A stretch of DNA of 64,000 nucleotides from Aliisedimentitalea scapharcae (GTDB lineage Bacteria > Pseudomonadota > Alphaproteobacteria > Rhodobacterales > Rhodobacteraceae), in NCBI RefSeq assembly GCF_045277565.1, contig NZ_CP123584.1, forward strand, positions 1,240,001-1,304,000, read 5' to 3'. The position numbers and the translations under genes were made by a program. The notes under the pieces are model-generated. The model saw only the letters and a program-made list of their open reading frames with translations. It searched no databases and was not told the DNA's origin. Every line of letters begins with the position of its first letter. The first letter of the stretch is position 1. Shown piece after piece: positions 15,722 through 24,126 of the stretch.

Positions 15722-16066
15722 ATGAGCGAGGAAGCTCTTCAGTTCAAAAATCGCTTGCGTCGTCTGGAACGCAAGCACACTGCAATGTCCAACGGGTATC
15801 GCGCTCAGCTGCGATCCGATGGCCTGATCATGATGACGCCTCAGCGCAAGAAGTCTGCGATTTCCGGCCGGGCTGTCATTCTATTTGTTCTGGCGTTTCT
15901 GGCATTCAAGGGATTCCTGATCGCCAATATCGGGATTGAGGGATATCAGGATCGAGTTGATCGCCTGCGATCCGGAAATGCGGTGGAAGCTGCCGGATCC
16001 TGGGTCATGCAGATTGACCCCGCATCAGAGCTGATCGCGGAAAAGATTGGACCGGTGCTGCGCTGA
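15722..16066 (+). CDS. Small single-span membrane protein, unknown
   Basis: A 114-residue protein. A basic, helical N-terminal region (LQFKNRLRRLERKHTAM) is followed by one hydrophobic segment at about 51-71 and a charged C-terminal tail, so it is probably an inner-membrane protein with a short cytoplasmic domain. I do not recognise the family; many Rhodobacteraceae carry such small proteins without known function. The start is ATG 15722 behind TTGGAGG; an in-frame ATG 36 bp upstream lacks a ribosome site. Hairpins follow the stop. Confidence 0.65.
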   Translation: MSEEALQFKNRLRRLERKHTAMSNGYRAQLRSDGLIMMTPQRKKSAISGRAVILFVLAFLAFKGFLIANIGIEGYQDRVDRLRSGNAVEAAGSWVMQIDPASELIAEKIGPVLR

Positions 16067-16099
16067 GCCCTGCGACGTACATGTTTTGTACGGACTGAC

Positions 16100-16132
16100 A
16101 CAAGGGATCGCACAATTTGTGCGGTCCCTTGT
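16100..16132. terminator. Long hairpin between convergent genes
   Basis: A 15-bp stem (16100-16114 with 16118-16132, one wobble) closed by a 3-nt loop. A smaller CGTACA/TGTACG hairpin (16077-16093) precedes it and GCCCG/CGGGC (16141-16159) follows. No strong U tract follows on the plus strand. Confidence 0.5.
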
Positions 16133-16267
16133 CTGTGTTCGCCCGGTTTCTTGTCGGGCAAGACGCGCCGATGCACCCTGATCCAGGCACCTTTCGGGCG
16201 CTTCTACGTAATTTGAAATCAGGTGCCCAGGGCGGTTCGAACGGACTTGGCTCGTGGCAATGAAAAA

Positions 16268-16293
16268 CGCCGCACAACTTGCGTTGTACGGCG
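16268..16293 (-). terminator. Terminator of the DUF1127 gene
   Basis: An 11-bp stem (16268-16278 with 16283-16293, one mismatch) closed by TTGC. On the minus strand it runs into TTTTT at 16267-16263, 48 bp after the stop codon. Confidence 0.7.
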
Positions 16294-16340
16294 CTCTGAA
16301 TAACCCCGAGGGAGGAACTGGGGTCAGGAATGTATCCTGC

Positions 16341-16556
16341 TCAGAAAACCCGGTTCGATTGCGAAACATAGTCGATATCGCCGCGGATCATGCCGATATC
16401 TTCCAGTTCGCGATCCGTCAGGTCAGACAGTGCGTTGCGTGTGACGCGGGCGTCATTCCATTCAACAATCGCCGCTGCAATTGCCGAGAAAGTCGCGCCG
16501 ATACGACCGGCGAAGCCCAACGAGCCATAAGTACGAGTAGTGTCGAATGCAGCCAT
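16341..16556 (-). CDS. DUF1127 domain small protein
   Basis: A 71-residue protein. The C-terminal half, RNALSDLTDRELEDIGMIRG, is the DUF1127 (YjiS-like) signature of a two-helix basic/acidic motif. In other alphaproteobacteria DUF1127 proteins affect phosphate and carbon metabolism and RNA turnover; the activity of this one is not known. It has its own terminator and faces away from ruvC, with 319 bp between the two starts, so it is an independent unit. Confidence 0.85.
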   Translation of the reverse strand: MAAFDTTRTYGSLGFAGRIGATFSAIAAAIVEWNDARVTRNALSDLTDRELEDIGMIRGDIDYVSQSNRVF

Positions 16557-16875
16557 ATCCTCTGTCCTTTTATTTGAGTTTCAGTTTTGCGTTTCGATGA
16601 GGGGCATGTAGGGCTGTCTTTTCGCCGGAGCAAGGGATGAATATGCAAGGGTCATATGCATTTTCAGCATAGCTCGGACCCTTTAATATTAAGGCTGAAA
16701 CACTTGTGATCGCGGCACAGGGAAAATGTCGTTTTCGCGCTCGGAATGGGTCGAATCCAGACCTCTTGCAGAGCTGTTTTCTACAAAATGGATCACGGCA
16801 AAAGCTTTGGACATGTTCGCGTTTTGTGCTATTGGATCGAAAACAATCGAAAAAAACTGGCGGGCGGGGTCTTGT
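16557..16875. other. Divergent promoter region of the DUF1127 gene and ruvC
   Basis: No gene in 319 bp. It contains an imperfect hairpin with arms GGGTC and GGACCC near 16646-16682, next to an AT-rich TTAATATTAA (16683-16692), and the ruvC promoter with a LexA-like box near 16807-16835. The minus-strand promoter was not pinned down. Confidence 0.5.
16807..16835 (+). promoter_or_regulatory. ruvC promoter with LexA-like box
   Basis: TTGGAC (16807-16812) and TATTGG (16830-16835) are 17 bp apart, ending 40 bp before the ruvC ATG. The spacer holds GTTC-N7-GTGC (16815-16829), one base from the alphaproteobacterial LexA box GTTC-N7-GTTC. Repression by LexA and induction after DNA damage are inferred. 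Confidence 0.5.
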
Positions 16876-17373
16876 ATGCGAATTTTGGGCATTGATCCGG
16901 GGTTGAGAACCCTGGGATGGGGCGTCATCGAATCGCGCGGAAGCAAACTGAGCCATGTCGCCAACGGGCTGTGCAAGTCGGATGGGGACGATTTGGGCGA
17001 ACGCCTGTTGTCGCTTTATAACCAAGTGAAAGAGGTGATCGACGCCTATCAGCCCGATCAGGCCGCGATTGAACAGACATTCGTCAACAAAGATGGCGCT
17101 GGCACCCTGAAGTTGGGCCAGGCGCGCGGGGTGGCCTTGCTGACATTGGCGCAGGCCGGATTGCCAGTCGGAGAATACGCCCCCAATCGGGTCAAGAAAA
17201 CGGTTGTTGGCGTCGGCCACGCGGAAAAGGAACAGGTCCTGCATATGGTCAAGCTGCAATTGCCCGGGTGTGAACCAAAGGGGCCCGACGCCTCGGATGC
17301 GCTCGCCATTGCGATTTGCCACGCCTATTATGGGGCGGTTCAAACGATGCGGATCAAGGAGGTCGGGGCATGA
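16876..17373 (+). CDS. ruvC: Crossover junction endodeoxyribonuclease RuvC
   Basis: A 165-residue RNase H-fold resolvase that cleaves Holliday junctions. The four catalytic acids are at D7 (GIDPGL), E66 (AIEQTF), D138 and D141 (PDASDALA), the same numbering as in E. coli. The start is ATG 16876; the frame is open further upstream across the promoter, but MRILGIDPGLRTLGWG is the family N terminus. The stop overlaps the ruvA start (ATGA), beginning a ruvCAB operon that is likely SOS-regulated. Confidence 0.96.
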   Translation: MRILGIDPGLRTLGWGVIESRGSKLSHVANGLCKSDGDDLGERLLSLYNQVKEVIDAYQPDQAAIEQTFVNKDGAGTLKLGQARGVALLTLAQAGLPVGEYAPNRVKKTVVGVGHAEKEQVLHMVKLQLPGCEPKGPDASDALAIAICHAYYGAVQTMRIKEVGA

Positions 17374-18059
17374 TTGGCAAGCTCATCGGTCGACTGGACT
17401 ACCGGACACAGGACCATGTGCTGATTGATGTGCGTGGGGTCGGCTATATCGTCTATTGCTCGGATCGCACCATGGCGAGCTTGCCCGGGGTGGGCGAAGC
17501 TGTAGCGCTCTATACGGATATGGTGGTGCGCGAAGATCTGATGCAGCTGTACGGTTTCACGTCGCTGGTCGAAAAGGAATGGCACAGGCTGCTCTGTTCG
17601 GTGCAGGGGGTTGGGGCCAAGGTGTCTTTGGCCATTCTCGGGACATTGGGCACCGACGGGGTCAGTCGCGCCATCGCGTTGGGCGACTGGGCGACCGTCA
17701 AGGCGGCCAAAGGCGTTGGTCCCAAAACCGCGCAGCGGATCGTGCTGGATCTCAAGGACAAGGCACCGGGTGTGATGGCGATGGGCGGGACAGTTGCCGA
17801 AGCCCTGGATGGGCCGGAATTGTCCGTTGTCGAGGATTTCGACGCACCCAAAACCACAAAGGTTTCCCAGCCACGCAAGCCATCAAAGCAGGCGCAGGAC
17901 GCCCAGGCACAGGCGGGTGCCTTGTCGGCTCTGTCCAACCTCGGGTATGGACCCAGCGAGGCAGCGGCGGCCGTGGCAGAGGCGGCGGCGACAGAGACTG
18001 ATGCTGGCGAGACGGACCTGATCAAGGCGGCGCTGAAATTGTTGGCGCCCAAGTCGTGA
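17370..18059 (+). CDS. ruvA: Holliday junction branch migration protein RuvA
   Basis: A 229-residue protein (usual length about 200-230). The N-terminal OB fold begins MIGKLIGRLDYR. Helix-hairpin-helix motifs are LLCSVQGVGAKVSLAIL and AKGVGPKTAQRIVLDL. The C-terminal RuvB-binding domain is ALSALSNLGYGPSEAAAAV. A 40-residue linker rich in Lys, Gln and Ala separates domains II and III. RuvA tetramers bind junctions and load RuvB. The ATG overlaps the ruvC stop by 4 nt. Confidence 0.95.
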   Translation: MIGKLIGRLDYRTQDHVLIDVRGVGYIVYCSDRTMASLPGVGEAVALYTDMVVREDLMQLYGFTSLVEKEWHRLLCSVQGVGAKVSLAILGTLGTDGVSRAIALGDWATVKAAKGVGPKTAQRIVLDLKDKAPGVMAMGGTVAEALDGPELSVVEDFDAPKTTKVSQPRKPSKQAQDAQAQAGALSALSNLGYGPSEAAAAVAEAAATETDAGETDLIKAALKLLAPKS

Positions 18060-18117
18060 GCTGCACATGCTCCATCCCGGCGTCCATCCCGGTCAGTGTG
18101 CGCGCGGGAGATGAGAA

Positions 18118-19137
18118 ATGATTGACGCAGATCCCGCCCTGAGGCCAGCCCCTTTGCCCGAAGACAATGACCGTGCGCTGCGACCTCAGGGGTTGGACGA
18201 GTTCATTGGCCAGGCCGAAGCGCGATCGAACCTGCGGGTGTTCGTGCAATCAGCACGACAGCGTGGCGAGGCCATGGACCATACCTTGTTTTACGGCCCG
18301 CCAGGGTTGGGCAAGACCACTTTGGCCCAGATCATGGCGCGTGAATTGGGGGTGAACTTCCGCATGACCTCGGGGCCGGTTCTGGCCAAGGCGGGGGATC
18401 TGGCGGCCATCCTGACCAACCTGGAGGCGCGGGACGTCCTGTTTATCGACGAAATTCACCGCCTGAACCCAGTGGTCGAAGAGGTGCTTTATCCAGCGAT
18501 GGAGGATTTCGAGCTGGACCTGGTGATTGGCGAAGGACCGGCGGCACGGACCGTGCGAATTGAACTGCAGCCCTTTACGCTGGTCGGGGCCACAACGCGG
18601 ATGGGCCTGTTGACCACGCCGCTGCGGGACAGGTTCGGCATTCCGACGCGGCTCCAGTTCTATACGGTGGACGAACTGCACGAAATCGTGCGCCGCAATG
18701 CCCGCAAGCTGGGCGCACCGGCGGATGATGATGGCGCGCGTGAGATCGCCCGCCGCGCCCGCGGCACACCCCGGATTGCCGGGCGGTTGCTACGTCGCGT
18801 GGTCGATTTTGCTGTGGTCGAAGGCGACGGGACGATCACCCGTGCCCTGGCGGACAGTTCGCTGAGTCGACTGGGTGTGGATCATTTGGGGCTGGACGGG
18901 GCCGACCGGCGGTATCTGCATCTGATCGCTGAAAACTATGCCGGGGGACCCGTTGGGGTGGAAACCATCGCTGCGGCCCTATCGGAAAGCCGGGACGCCA
19001 TCGAGGAAGTGATTGAACCCTTTCTGTTGCAGCAGGGGTTGGTTCAACGCACGCCGCGGGGGCGGATGCTGGGGCAAAAAGCCTGGGATCACATGGGGCT
19101 GCCCATGCCACGCAAGTCGCGGGATCTGTTCGAGTAG
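18118..19137 (+). CDS. ruvB: Holliday junction branch migration helicase RuvB
   Basis: A 339-residue AAA+ motor. Walker A is YGPPGLGKTT at about 59-68, Walker B LFIDEIHR at 108-115, sensor 1 GATTRMGLL, and the arginine-finger region is present. The C-terminal winged helix ends in TPRGRMLGQKAWDHMG. RuvB pumps DNA through the RuvA-bound junction using ATP. It lies 58 bp behind ruvA; that gap contains two copies of TCCATCCCGG. Third gene of the ruvCAB operon. Confidence 0.97.
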   Translation: MIDADPALRPAPLPEDNDRALRPQGLDEFIGQAEARSNLRVFVQSARQRGEAMDHTLFYGPPGLGKTTLAQIMARELGVNFRMTSGPVLAKAGDLAAILTNLEARDVLFIDEIHRLNPVVEEVLYPAMEDFELDLVIGEGPAARTVRIELQPFTLVGATTRMGLLTTPLRDRFGIPTRLQFYTVDELHEIVRRNARKLGAPADDDGAREIARRARGTPRIAGRLLRRVVDFAVVEGDGTITRALADSSLSRLGVDHLGLDGADRRYLHLIAENYAGGPVGVETIAAALSESRDAIEEVIEPFLLQQGLVQRTPRGRMLGQKAWDHMGLPMPRKSRDLFE

Positions 19138-19235
19138 CGCAACGCGATGCACCCGTGTGCGGCCCTGCCTCTTGTCGGGAGCGGGCTTTGCAGGCATAGA
19201 CGCGGCACATTTTTGCCAACAGCCGGACGATCCGC

Positions 19236-19877
19236 ATGACACCTGAGAATATCGAACGCTTGTTCACTGGCCGCGATGGGAGTTATCGGTTTGCCCGCTG
19301 GGGGCGCCCGATTGCCCCGATTGCCTTTGGCGTCGAAGAGCAGACGCTGGGCGTTGTCAAAGGTGCGCTGGAAGCGCTGGTGGGTATGGCAGGTCATGAG
19401 CTGACGGACATGGACCCCGAATTGGGGTCGAACCTGATGTTCTTTTTCTTTCGGGACTGGGACGAACTGCTGGATGTCCCGGATCTGGGGCGTCTCATTC
19501 CGGGGTTGGAGCCTTTGGTCGACCGGCTCAAGGCCGCGGATGCGAGCCAGTATCGGGCCTTTCGGTTTGACGATCACGGTGCCATTCAGGCGGCCTTTGT
19601 GTTCCTGCGGATGACTGGGCCATTGGCGGAGATGCCCGCGGAAACGCTGGCCTTGACCCAGGCGGTTCAGGTTCTGTTGGTGTGGGGCGATGCGGCGTTC
19701 TCCGAAAGCTCGCCTCTGGCCATCCTGCCCGACAGCGGGGCGACCGTGTTGCGTCCAGACATCGCCAATGTGATTGTCGCGGCCTATGATCCGATTATGC
19801 CGTCTGTGGCTCAGGACAAAAGCCACGCGCTCAGGCTGTTTGCGCGGGTGCATGCCGCTCAGAGTGGCGGTGATTGA
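19236..19877 (+). CDS. Conserved hypothetical protein between ruvB and ybgC
   Basis: A 213-residue soluble protein without a recognised domain, signal peptide or membrane segment. Features include GRDGSYRFARWGRPIAPIAF near the N terminus and FFFFRDWDELLDVPDLGRL around 70-88. Its place between ruvB and ybgC-tol, and its close spacing with ybgC, suggest it is transcribed with them. I can give no function. ATG 19236 is preceded by CGGACGAT, a weak ribosome site. Confidence 0.65.
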   Translation: MTPENIERLFTGRDGSYRFARWGRPIAPIAFGVEEQTLGVVKGALEALVGMAGHELTDMDPELGSNLMFFFFRDWDELLDVPDLGRLIPGLEPLVDRLKAADASQYRAFRFDDHGAIQAAFVFLRMTGPLAEMPAETLALTQAVQVLLVWGDAAFSESSPLAILPDSGATVLRPDIANVIVAAYDPIMPSVAQDKSHALRLFARVHAAQSGGD

Positions 19878-19915
19878 TCCCTGCCGATCCGGCTGTCATG
19901 CCAGAGGAGAGACAT

Positions 19916-20299
19916 ATGCCCTATGAGTTCCCGGTGAGCGTCTACTATGAAGACACCGACATGGGCGGTATTGTCTATCATGCGAACTATCTGCGTTTCA
20001 TTGAACGGGCGCGCAGTCATTGGGTGCGCTCCATTGGGCAGGATCAGAATGCGCTGCGCGAGGCTGGATTGATCTTTGCCGTTTCCCGGATCGAAGCTGA
20101 TTATCTGGCACCGGCCCGGTTTGAGGATGCATTGATCGTCGAAACCACAGTCACGGCGGTGTCACCCGCCCGGCTGACCCTGCACCAAACCGTGCGCCGT
20201 GATGGCACGGATCTGTTTCGGGCTGTGGTCACGGTCATCTGCATGACGCTGGCGGGAAAACCTCAGCGTCTCCCGGCAGAGATTCGCGCATTCCTGTAA
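19916..20299 (+). CDS. ybgC: Acyl-CoA thioesterase YbgC
   Basis: A 127-residue hot-dog thioesterase of the 4HBT/YbgC type. The active-site signature YYEDTDMGGIVYHANYL is at about 10-26, with catalytic D15 and H22. YbgC hydrolyses short or medium acyl-CoA and associates with the Tol-Pal system at the inner membrane. The start is ATG 19916 behind GAGGAGAG with ideal spacing; an in-frame ATG at 19898 lies inside this ribosome site. First gene of the classic ybgC-tolQRAB-pal-cpoB order, 107 bp before tolQ. Confidence 0.92.
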   Translation: MPYEFPVSVYYEDTDMGGIVYHANYLRFIERARSHWVRSIGQDQNALREAGLIFAVSRIEADYLAPARFEDALIVETTVTAVSPARLTLHQTVRRDGTDLFRAVVTVICMTLAGKPQRLPAEIRAFL

Positions 20300-20325
20300 C
20301 AAAACCCGGTTTTGCGGCGGATTGA

Positions 20326-20353
20326 TTGGCTTTCCCCGTTGATCTGCGATAGT
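20326..20353 (+). promoter_or_regulatory. Possible tolQ promoter
   Basis: TTGGCT (20326-20331) and GATAGT (20348-20353) with a 16-bp spacer, 54 bp before the tolQ ATG. Both hexamers are partial matches. Confidence 0.3.
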
Positions 20354-20406
20354 TTAAGGCCAACCAAGACCGCATCGAGACGGTCGACAGGCAAAAGAGC
20401 AGGCAG

Positions 20407-21102
20407 ATGGAAGCAGAAACTCTGGCTTTGGCACAGGAGATTGATTTCTCCATGTGGGGGCTTTTCGCGCGGGCCACTTTGACGGTCAAGCTGGTCATGG
20501 TGGTGTTGGTTGTGGCCTCGACCTGGTCCTGGGGTATCATCATCCAAAAACTCTTGAATTATCGCTCGGCCCGGGCCGAGGCGGACAAATTCGACCGGTC
20601 CTTTTGGTCGGGCGAGCCTCTGGATGGTCTGTTCGACCAGATTGGCACCCAACCTTCGGGATCGTCTGAAAAGATCTTTGCCGCGGGGATGATCGAATGG
20701 CGGCGCAGCCACCGCAATGACGGCGGGTTGATTGCAGGTGCCCAGGCGCGCATCGACCGGTCGATGGATGTCGCAATCAACAAGGAATCCGAAGCACTGC
20801 AAAAGGGGCTGCCGGTTTTGGCCACCGTGGGGTCCACAGCGCCGTTCATCGGGTTGTTCGGTACTGTTTGGGGGATCATGTCGGCCTTTATCGAAATTGC
20901 CGAACAGCAGAACACCAATCTGGCCGTTGTGGCACCTGGGATTGCCGAAGCGTTGCTGGCCACAGGGTTGGGGCTGCTCGCAGCGATTCCGGCTGTCATC
21001 TTTTATAATAAACTGAGCGCCGACAGTGATCGGATCGTCGCAGGCTATGAGGCCTTTGCGGATGAGTTCGCCACGATCCTCAGCCGCCAGCTGGACGCCT
21101 GA
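20407..21102 (+). CDS. tolQ: Tol-Pal system protein TolQ
   Basis: A 231-residue ExbB/MotA/TolQ-family inner-membrane protein. One membrane helix lies at about 20-42, a large cytoplasmic loop follows, and two helices lie in the last third (TVGSTAPFIGLFGTVWGIM, then APGIAEALLATGLGLLAAIP). TolQ and TolR form the proton channel that drives TolA during division and outer-membrane constriction. It is 3 bp from tolR. Confidence 0.96.
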   Translation: MEAETLALAQEIDFSMWGLFARATLTVKLVMVVLVVASTWSWGIIIQKLLNYRSARAEADKFDRSFWSGEPLDGLFDQIGTQPSGSSEKIFAAGMIEWRRSHRNDGGLIAGAQARIDRSMDVAINKESEALQKGLPVLATVGSTAPFIGLFGTVWGIMSAFIEIAEQQNTNLAVVAPGIAEALLATGLGLLAAIPAVIFYNKLSADSDRIVAGYEAFADEFATILSRQLDA

Positions 21103-21105
21103 GCC

Positions 21106-21591
21106 ATGGGGGCCGGGGTTCAGCAGAACGCTCCCGAGGCGCGACGCCGTGGACGCAGGCGCCACCGATCGCGGCCCATGGCCGAGATCAATGTGACCCC
21201 CTTTGTTGACGTGATGCTGGTGTTGCTCATCATCTTTATGGTGGCTGCTCCGTTGATGACGGTTGGGGTTCCGGTCGAGCTGCCCAAAACGGCGGCTGGT
21301 GCCCTTCCGGGCGATGATGAGGAACCTTTGACCGTGACCATTACCGCAACCGGGGATGTGCAGATCCAGACAACATCCGTAAACCGCGCCGAACTGGTGG
21401 GCAAGCTGCGCGCCATTGCGGCTGAGCGTAGTTCGGACCGGGTGTATTTGCGCGCGGATGGGGGGATCGCCTATGAACAGGTCATGCAGGTGATGGGTGC
21501 GCTGAATGCAGGTGGATTTACGAATGTGGGGCTGGTGACGGACACTGGTGGTCCAAAATTGGATGCTGGCACAACCGGCCAGGGTGAGTGA
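21106..21591 (+). CDS. tolR: Tol-Pal system protein TolR
   Basis: A 161-residue ExbD/TolR-family protein. A basic cytoplasmic N terminus (EARRRGRRRHRSRPMAEINV) precedes one membrane helix, TPFVDVMLVLLIIFMVAAP, which contains the proton-carrying Asp35. The periplasmic domain follows. It works with TolQ as the energising channel. The N terminus is longer than in E. coli TolR, and an internal ATG at Met25 could be the true start. Confidence 0.95.
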   Translation: MGAGVQQNAPEARRRGRRRHRSRPMAEINVTPFVDVMLVLLIIFMVAAPLMTVGVPVELPKTAAGALPGDDEEPLTVTITATGDVQIQTTSVNRAELVGKLRAIAAERSSDRVYLRADGGIAYEQVMQVMGALNAGGFTNVGLVTDTGGPKLDAGTTGQGE

Positions 21592-21600
21592 GGCAGCCGC

Positions 21601-22734
21601 GTGCAGACCGGCAGCAAAATTTCCGTGGCGATCCACCTGGGACTGGTGGGGTGGGCGCTCTTTGGCGGGACGTTTGACAGCGAGCCGTTGCCATTTGATG
21701 TACAGGAGGTTGCGGTGATTTCGGCCCAGGAGTTCGAAGCGTTGAGCGCACGACCTGCCACGCCAGAGGTGTCAAACGATCCTGCTGCTTTGGTGCAGCC
21801 AACGCCCGTCCCTGACGCACCGACACCGGACCCGGTGGAAGACGTGGCCCCTGTGGTCAAACCGCCGGAACCGACGGCACCCCCGGTCGCGGAACAGACG
21901 CCACCGACTCCGCAACTGCCCGATCCGTTGCCGGAACCCGACGTTGCCGACACCACGTCAGTGATTGCAAGCTTGCCCGAGCCAACACCAGAACCTGAGC
22001 CTTTGGCCCCGTTGGTGGCCAAACGCCCCAAAACCCGTCCGGCGGACCGGGTTGCGCCCGTGCCCGTCGCCCCGCCGCCGCCCGAGGCCGTCCCAGACCC
22101 GGTTCAACAGCCCGAAATTGCGGCAACAGAAGGTGCGGACGCCGAGCGTGAGGTTCAGGAGGCGACAGCCCCCGAAGAAGCCAGCGACCGGATCGAGACC
22201 GAAGCCAATCGCGAGGAAGAGACCCAGACCGCGGCCTTGGCCCCGGCACGGTCCTTGCGTCCTCCGTCGAACCGACCGGAACGTCCGACAGAGCGGCCCG
22301 CCCAGCCTGCCCAGCGTGACGCTGTCGCAGACGCATTGGCCGAGGCATTGACGGGTGCGCAGACCAGTCCCCAGACCGATGCAACCGAACAGGCGGACAT
22401 TCCGACTGGTCCTCCGCTGAGTGCGGGAGAGAAAGACGCATTGCGGGTGGCCGTTTCAAGCTGCTGGAATGTGGGGTCCCTGTCCTCAGAGGCGTTGAAC
22501 ACCACGGTCGTTCTTGCCGTGTCTATGAGCCAGCAGGGCAAGCCGGATGTCGGATCCATCCGAATGCTGTCGAGCGAAGGCGGTTCGGCAGCGGCGGCCA
22601 AACAGGCCTATGAGGCCGCCCGGCGCGCGGTCATTCGCTGCGGGGCCAAGGGGTACAATTTGCCAGCCGATAAATATGCGCAATGGCGCGACATCGAAAT
22701 GACATTCAATCCGGAAAGGATGCGGATCAAATGA
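21601..22734 (+). CDS. tolA: Cell envelope integrity protein TolA
   Basis: A 377-residue protein with the TolA plan: an N-terminal membrane anchor (VAIHLGLVGWALFGG), a long central stretch of about 200 residues very rich in Pro, Glu, Ala and Val that spans the periplasm, and a C-terminal TonB-like domain with SCWNVG and the AARRAVIRCG segment. It links TolQR to Pal and TolB. The start is GTG 21601. The middle is low-complexity and evolves fast, so overall similarity to E. coli TolA will be weak. The stop overlaps tolB (ATGA). Confidence 0.92.
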   Translation: MQTGSKISVAIHLGLVGWALFGGTFDSEPLPFDVQEVAVISAQEFEALSARPATPEVSNDPAALVQPTPVPDAPTPDPVEDVAPVVKPPEPTAPPVAEQTPPTPQLPDPLPEPDVADTTSVIASLPEPTPEPEPLAPLVAKRPKTRPADRVAPVPVAPPPPEAVPDPVQQPEIAATEGADAEREVQEATAPEEASDRIETEANREEETQTAALAPARSLRPPSNRPERPTERPAQPAQRDAVADALAEALTGAQTSPQTDATEQADIPTGPPLSAGEKDALRVAVSSCWNVGSLSSEALNTTVVLAVSMSQQGKPDVGSIRMLSSEGGSAAAAKQAYEAARRAVIRCGAKGYNLPADKYAQWRDIEMTFNPERMRIK

Positions 22735-24050
22735 AGAAAATTCTGTCCTGCCTCCTCTTGGGGCTTTCTCTTGTGGCCCCGGCCGTTCAGGCACAGACTG
22801 GTCCCTTGCGGCTGGAAATCACCGAAGGCGTGATCGAACCCTTGCCCTATGCGGTCCCTGACTTCACCGCCTCGGGGTCTGGCGGGGCCGAGATCGCCAA
22901 CCAACTGACACGGGTGGTTGCTGCTGATCTGTCTGGCACCGGATTGTTCCGCGAAGTACCGGTGGATGCACATATCAGCCGGATCACGGATTTCAACGCG
23001 CCGGTGCGTTATGCGGATTGGAAAGCGATCAACGCACAGGCGCTGATCACCGGTTCGGCGCAAGTTACGGGCAATCAGCTGACGGTTCAGTTCCGTGTTT
23101 ATGACGTGTTTTCCGGTGCCGAGTTGGGCAATGGACTGCAGTTTGCTGGCACAACTGCCGGATGGCGCCGGATGGCGCATAAGGTGGCGGATGCTGTTTA
23201 CAGCCGGATCACCGGCGAGGGCGGCTATTTCGACAGCCGCGTGGTGTTCGTTTCGGAAAGCGGACCCAAGAACGAACGTCGCAAGCGGCTGGCGATCATG
23301 GATTACGATGGGGCCAACGTGCAGTATCTGACAGACAGTTCTGCAATCGTGCTGGCACCGCGGTTTTCGCCCACCGGCGACCGGGTTCTTTATACCAGTT
23401 ACGAAAGCGGCTTTCCCCAGGTGCATGTTCTGGATGTGGGCAAGGTGCAGCGCCGGGTCATTTCTTCGCGCGAGGGCGTCATGAGCTTTGCGCCACGGTT
23501 TGCGCCGGATGGGCGCACAGTCGTCTATTCGGAAACTCAGGGCGGCAATTCGGATATCTTCACCATGGATATCAATGGCGGCAGCCGCAAACAGTTGACC
23601 AGCGCCCCCTCGATCGAAACCGCACCATCGTTCTCTCCGGACGGGCAGCAGATTGTTTTTGAAAGCGACCGCTCCGGGACACAGCAATTGTATGTCATGC
23701 CCGTCGGCGGCGGCGAGGCGAAGCGGATCAGCTTTGGCAAGGGGCGCTATGGCACCCCGGTCTGGTCCCCGCGCGGTGATCTGATTGCCTTTACCAAACA
23801 AAGCAAAGGCCGGTTCCACATCGGTGTCATGCGTGTGGACGGCAGCGAAGAGCGCCTGTTGACCGCATCGTTTCTGGACGAAGGTCCAACTTGGTCTCCG
23901 AATGGGCGGGTGATCATGTTTGCACGTGAAACTCAGGGTGCCAGCGGGCGGGCCCTGTTGTATTCTGTCGACATCAGCGGGCGAAACCTGCGTCCTGTCC
24001 GAACTCCTGACGGCGGGTCAGACCCTGCCTGGTCACCCTTGCAAAAGTGA
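22731..24050 (+). CDS. tolB: Tol-Pal system beta-propeller protein TolB
   Basis: A 439-residue periplasmic protein with a signal peptide (MKKILSCLLLGLSLVAPAV, cleaved after VQA). The N-terminal alpha/beta domain is followed by a six-bladed propeller with repeats such as FSPTGDRVLYTSYESG, FAPDGRTVVYSE, FSPDGQQIVFESDRSG and WSPRGDLIAFT. TolB binds Pal and TolA. The start is ATG 22731, 4-nt overlap with tolA; the frame is open 48 nt further upstream inside tolA. Confidence 0.96.
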   Translation: MKKILSCLLLGLSLVAPAVQAQTGPLRLEITEGVIEPLPYAVPDFTASGSGGAEIANQLTRVVAADLSGTGLFREVPVDAHISRITDFNAPVRYADWKAINAQALITGSAQVTGNQLTVQFRVYDVFSGAELGNGLQFAGTTAGWRRMAHKVADAVYSRITGEGGYFDSRVVFVSESGPKNERRKRLAIMDYDGANVQYLTDSSAIVLAPRFSPTGDRVLYTSYESGFPQVHVLDVGKVQRRVISSREGVMSFAPRFAPDGRTVVYSETQGGNSDIFTMDINGGSRKQLTSAPSIETAPSFSPDGQQIVFESDRSGTQQLYVMPVGGGEAKRISFGKGRYGTPVWSPRGDLIAFTKQSKGRFHIGVMRVDGSEERLLTASFLDEGPTWSPNGRVIMFARETQGASGRALLYSVDISGRNLRPVRTPDGGSDPAWSPLQK

Positions 24051-24126
24051 GAAAACAGCGAATACTGACGGTATGTTTCTCGCAATGAATAGACGCAAAA
24101 TTAATACCTGGCGGCAAAATAGGGCT

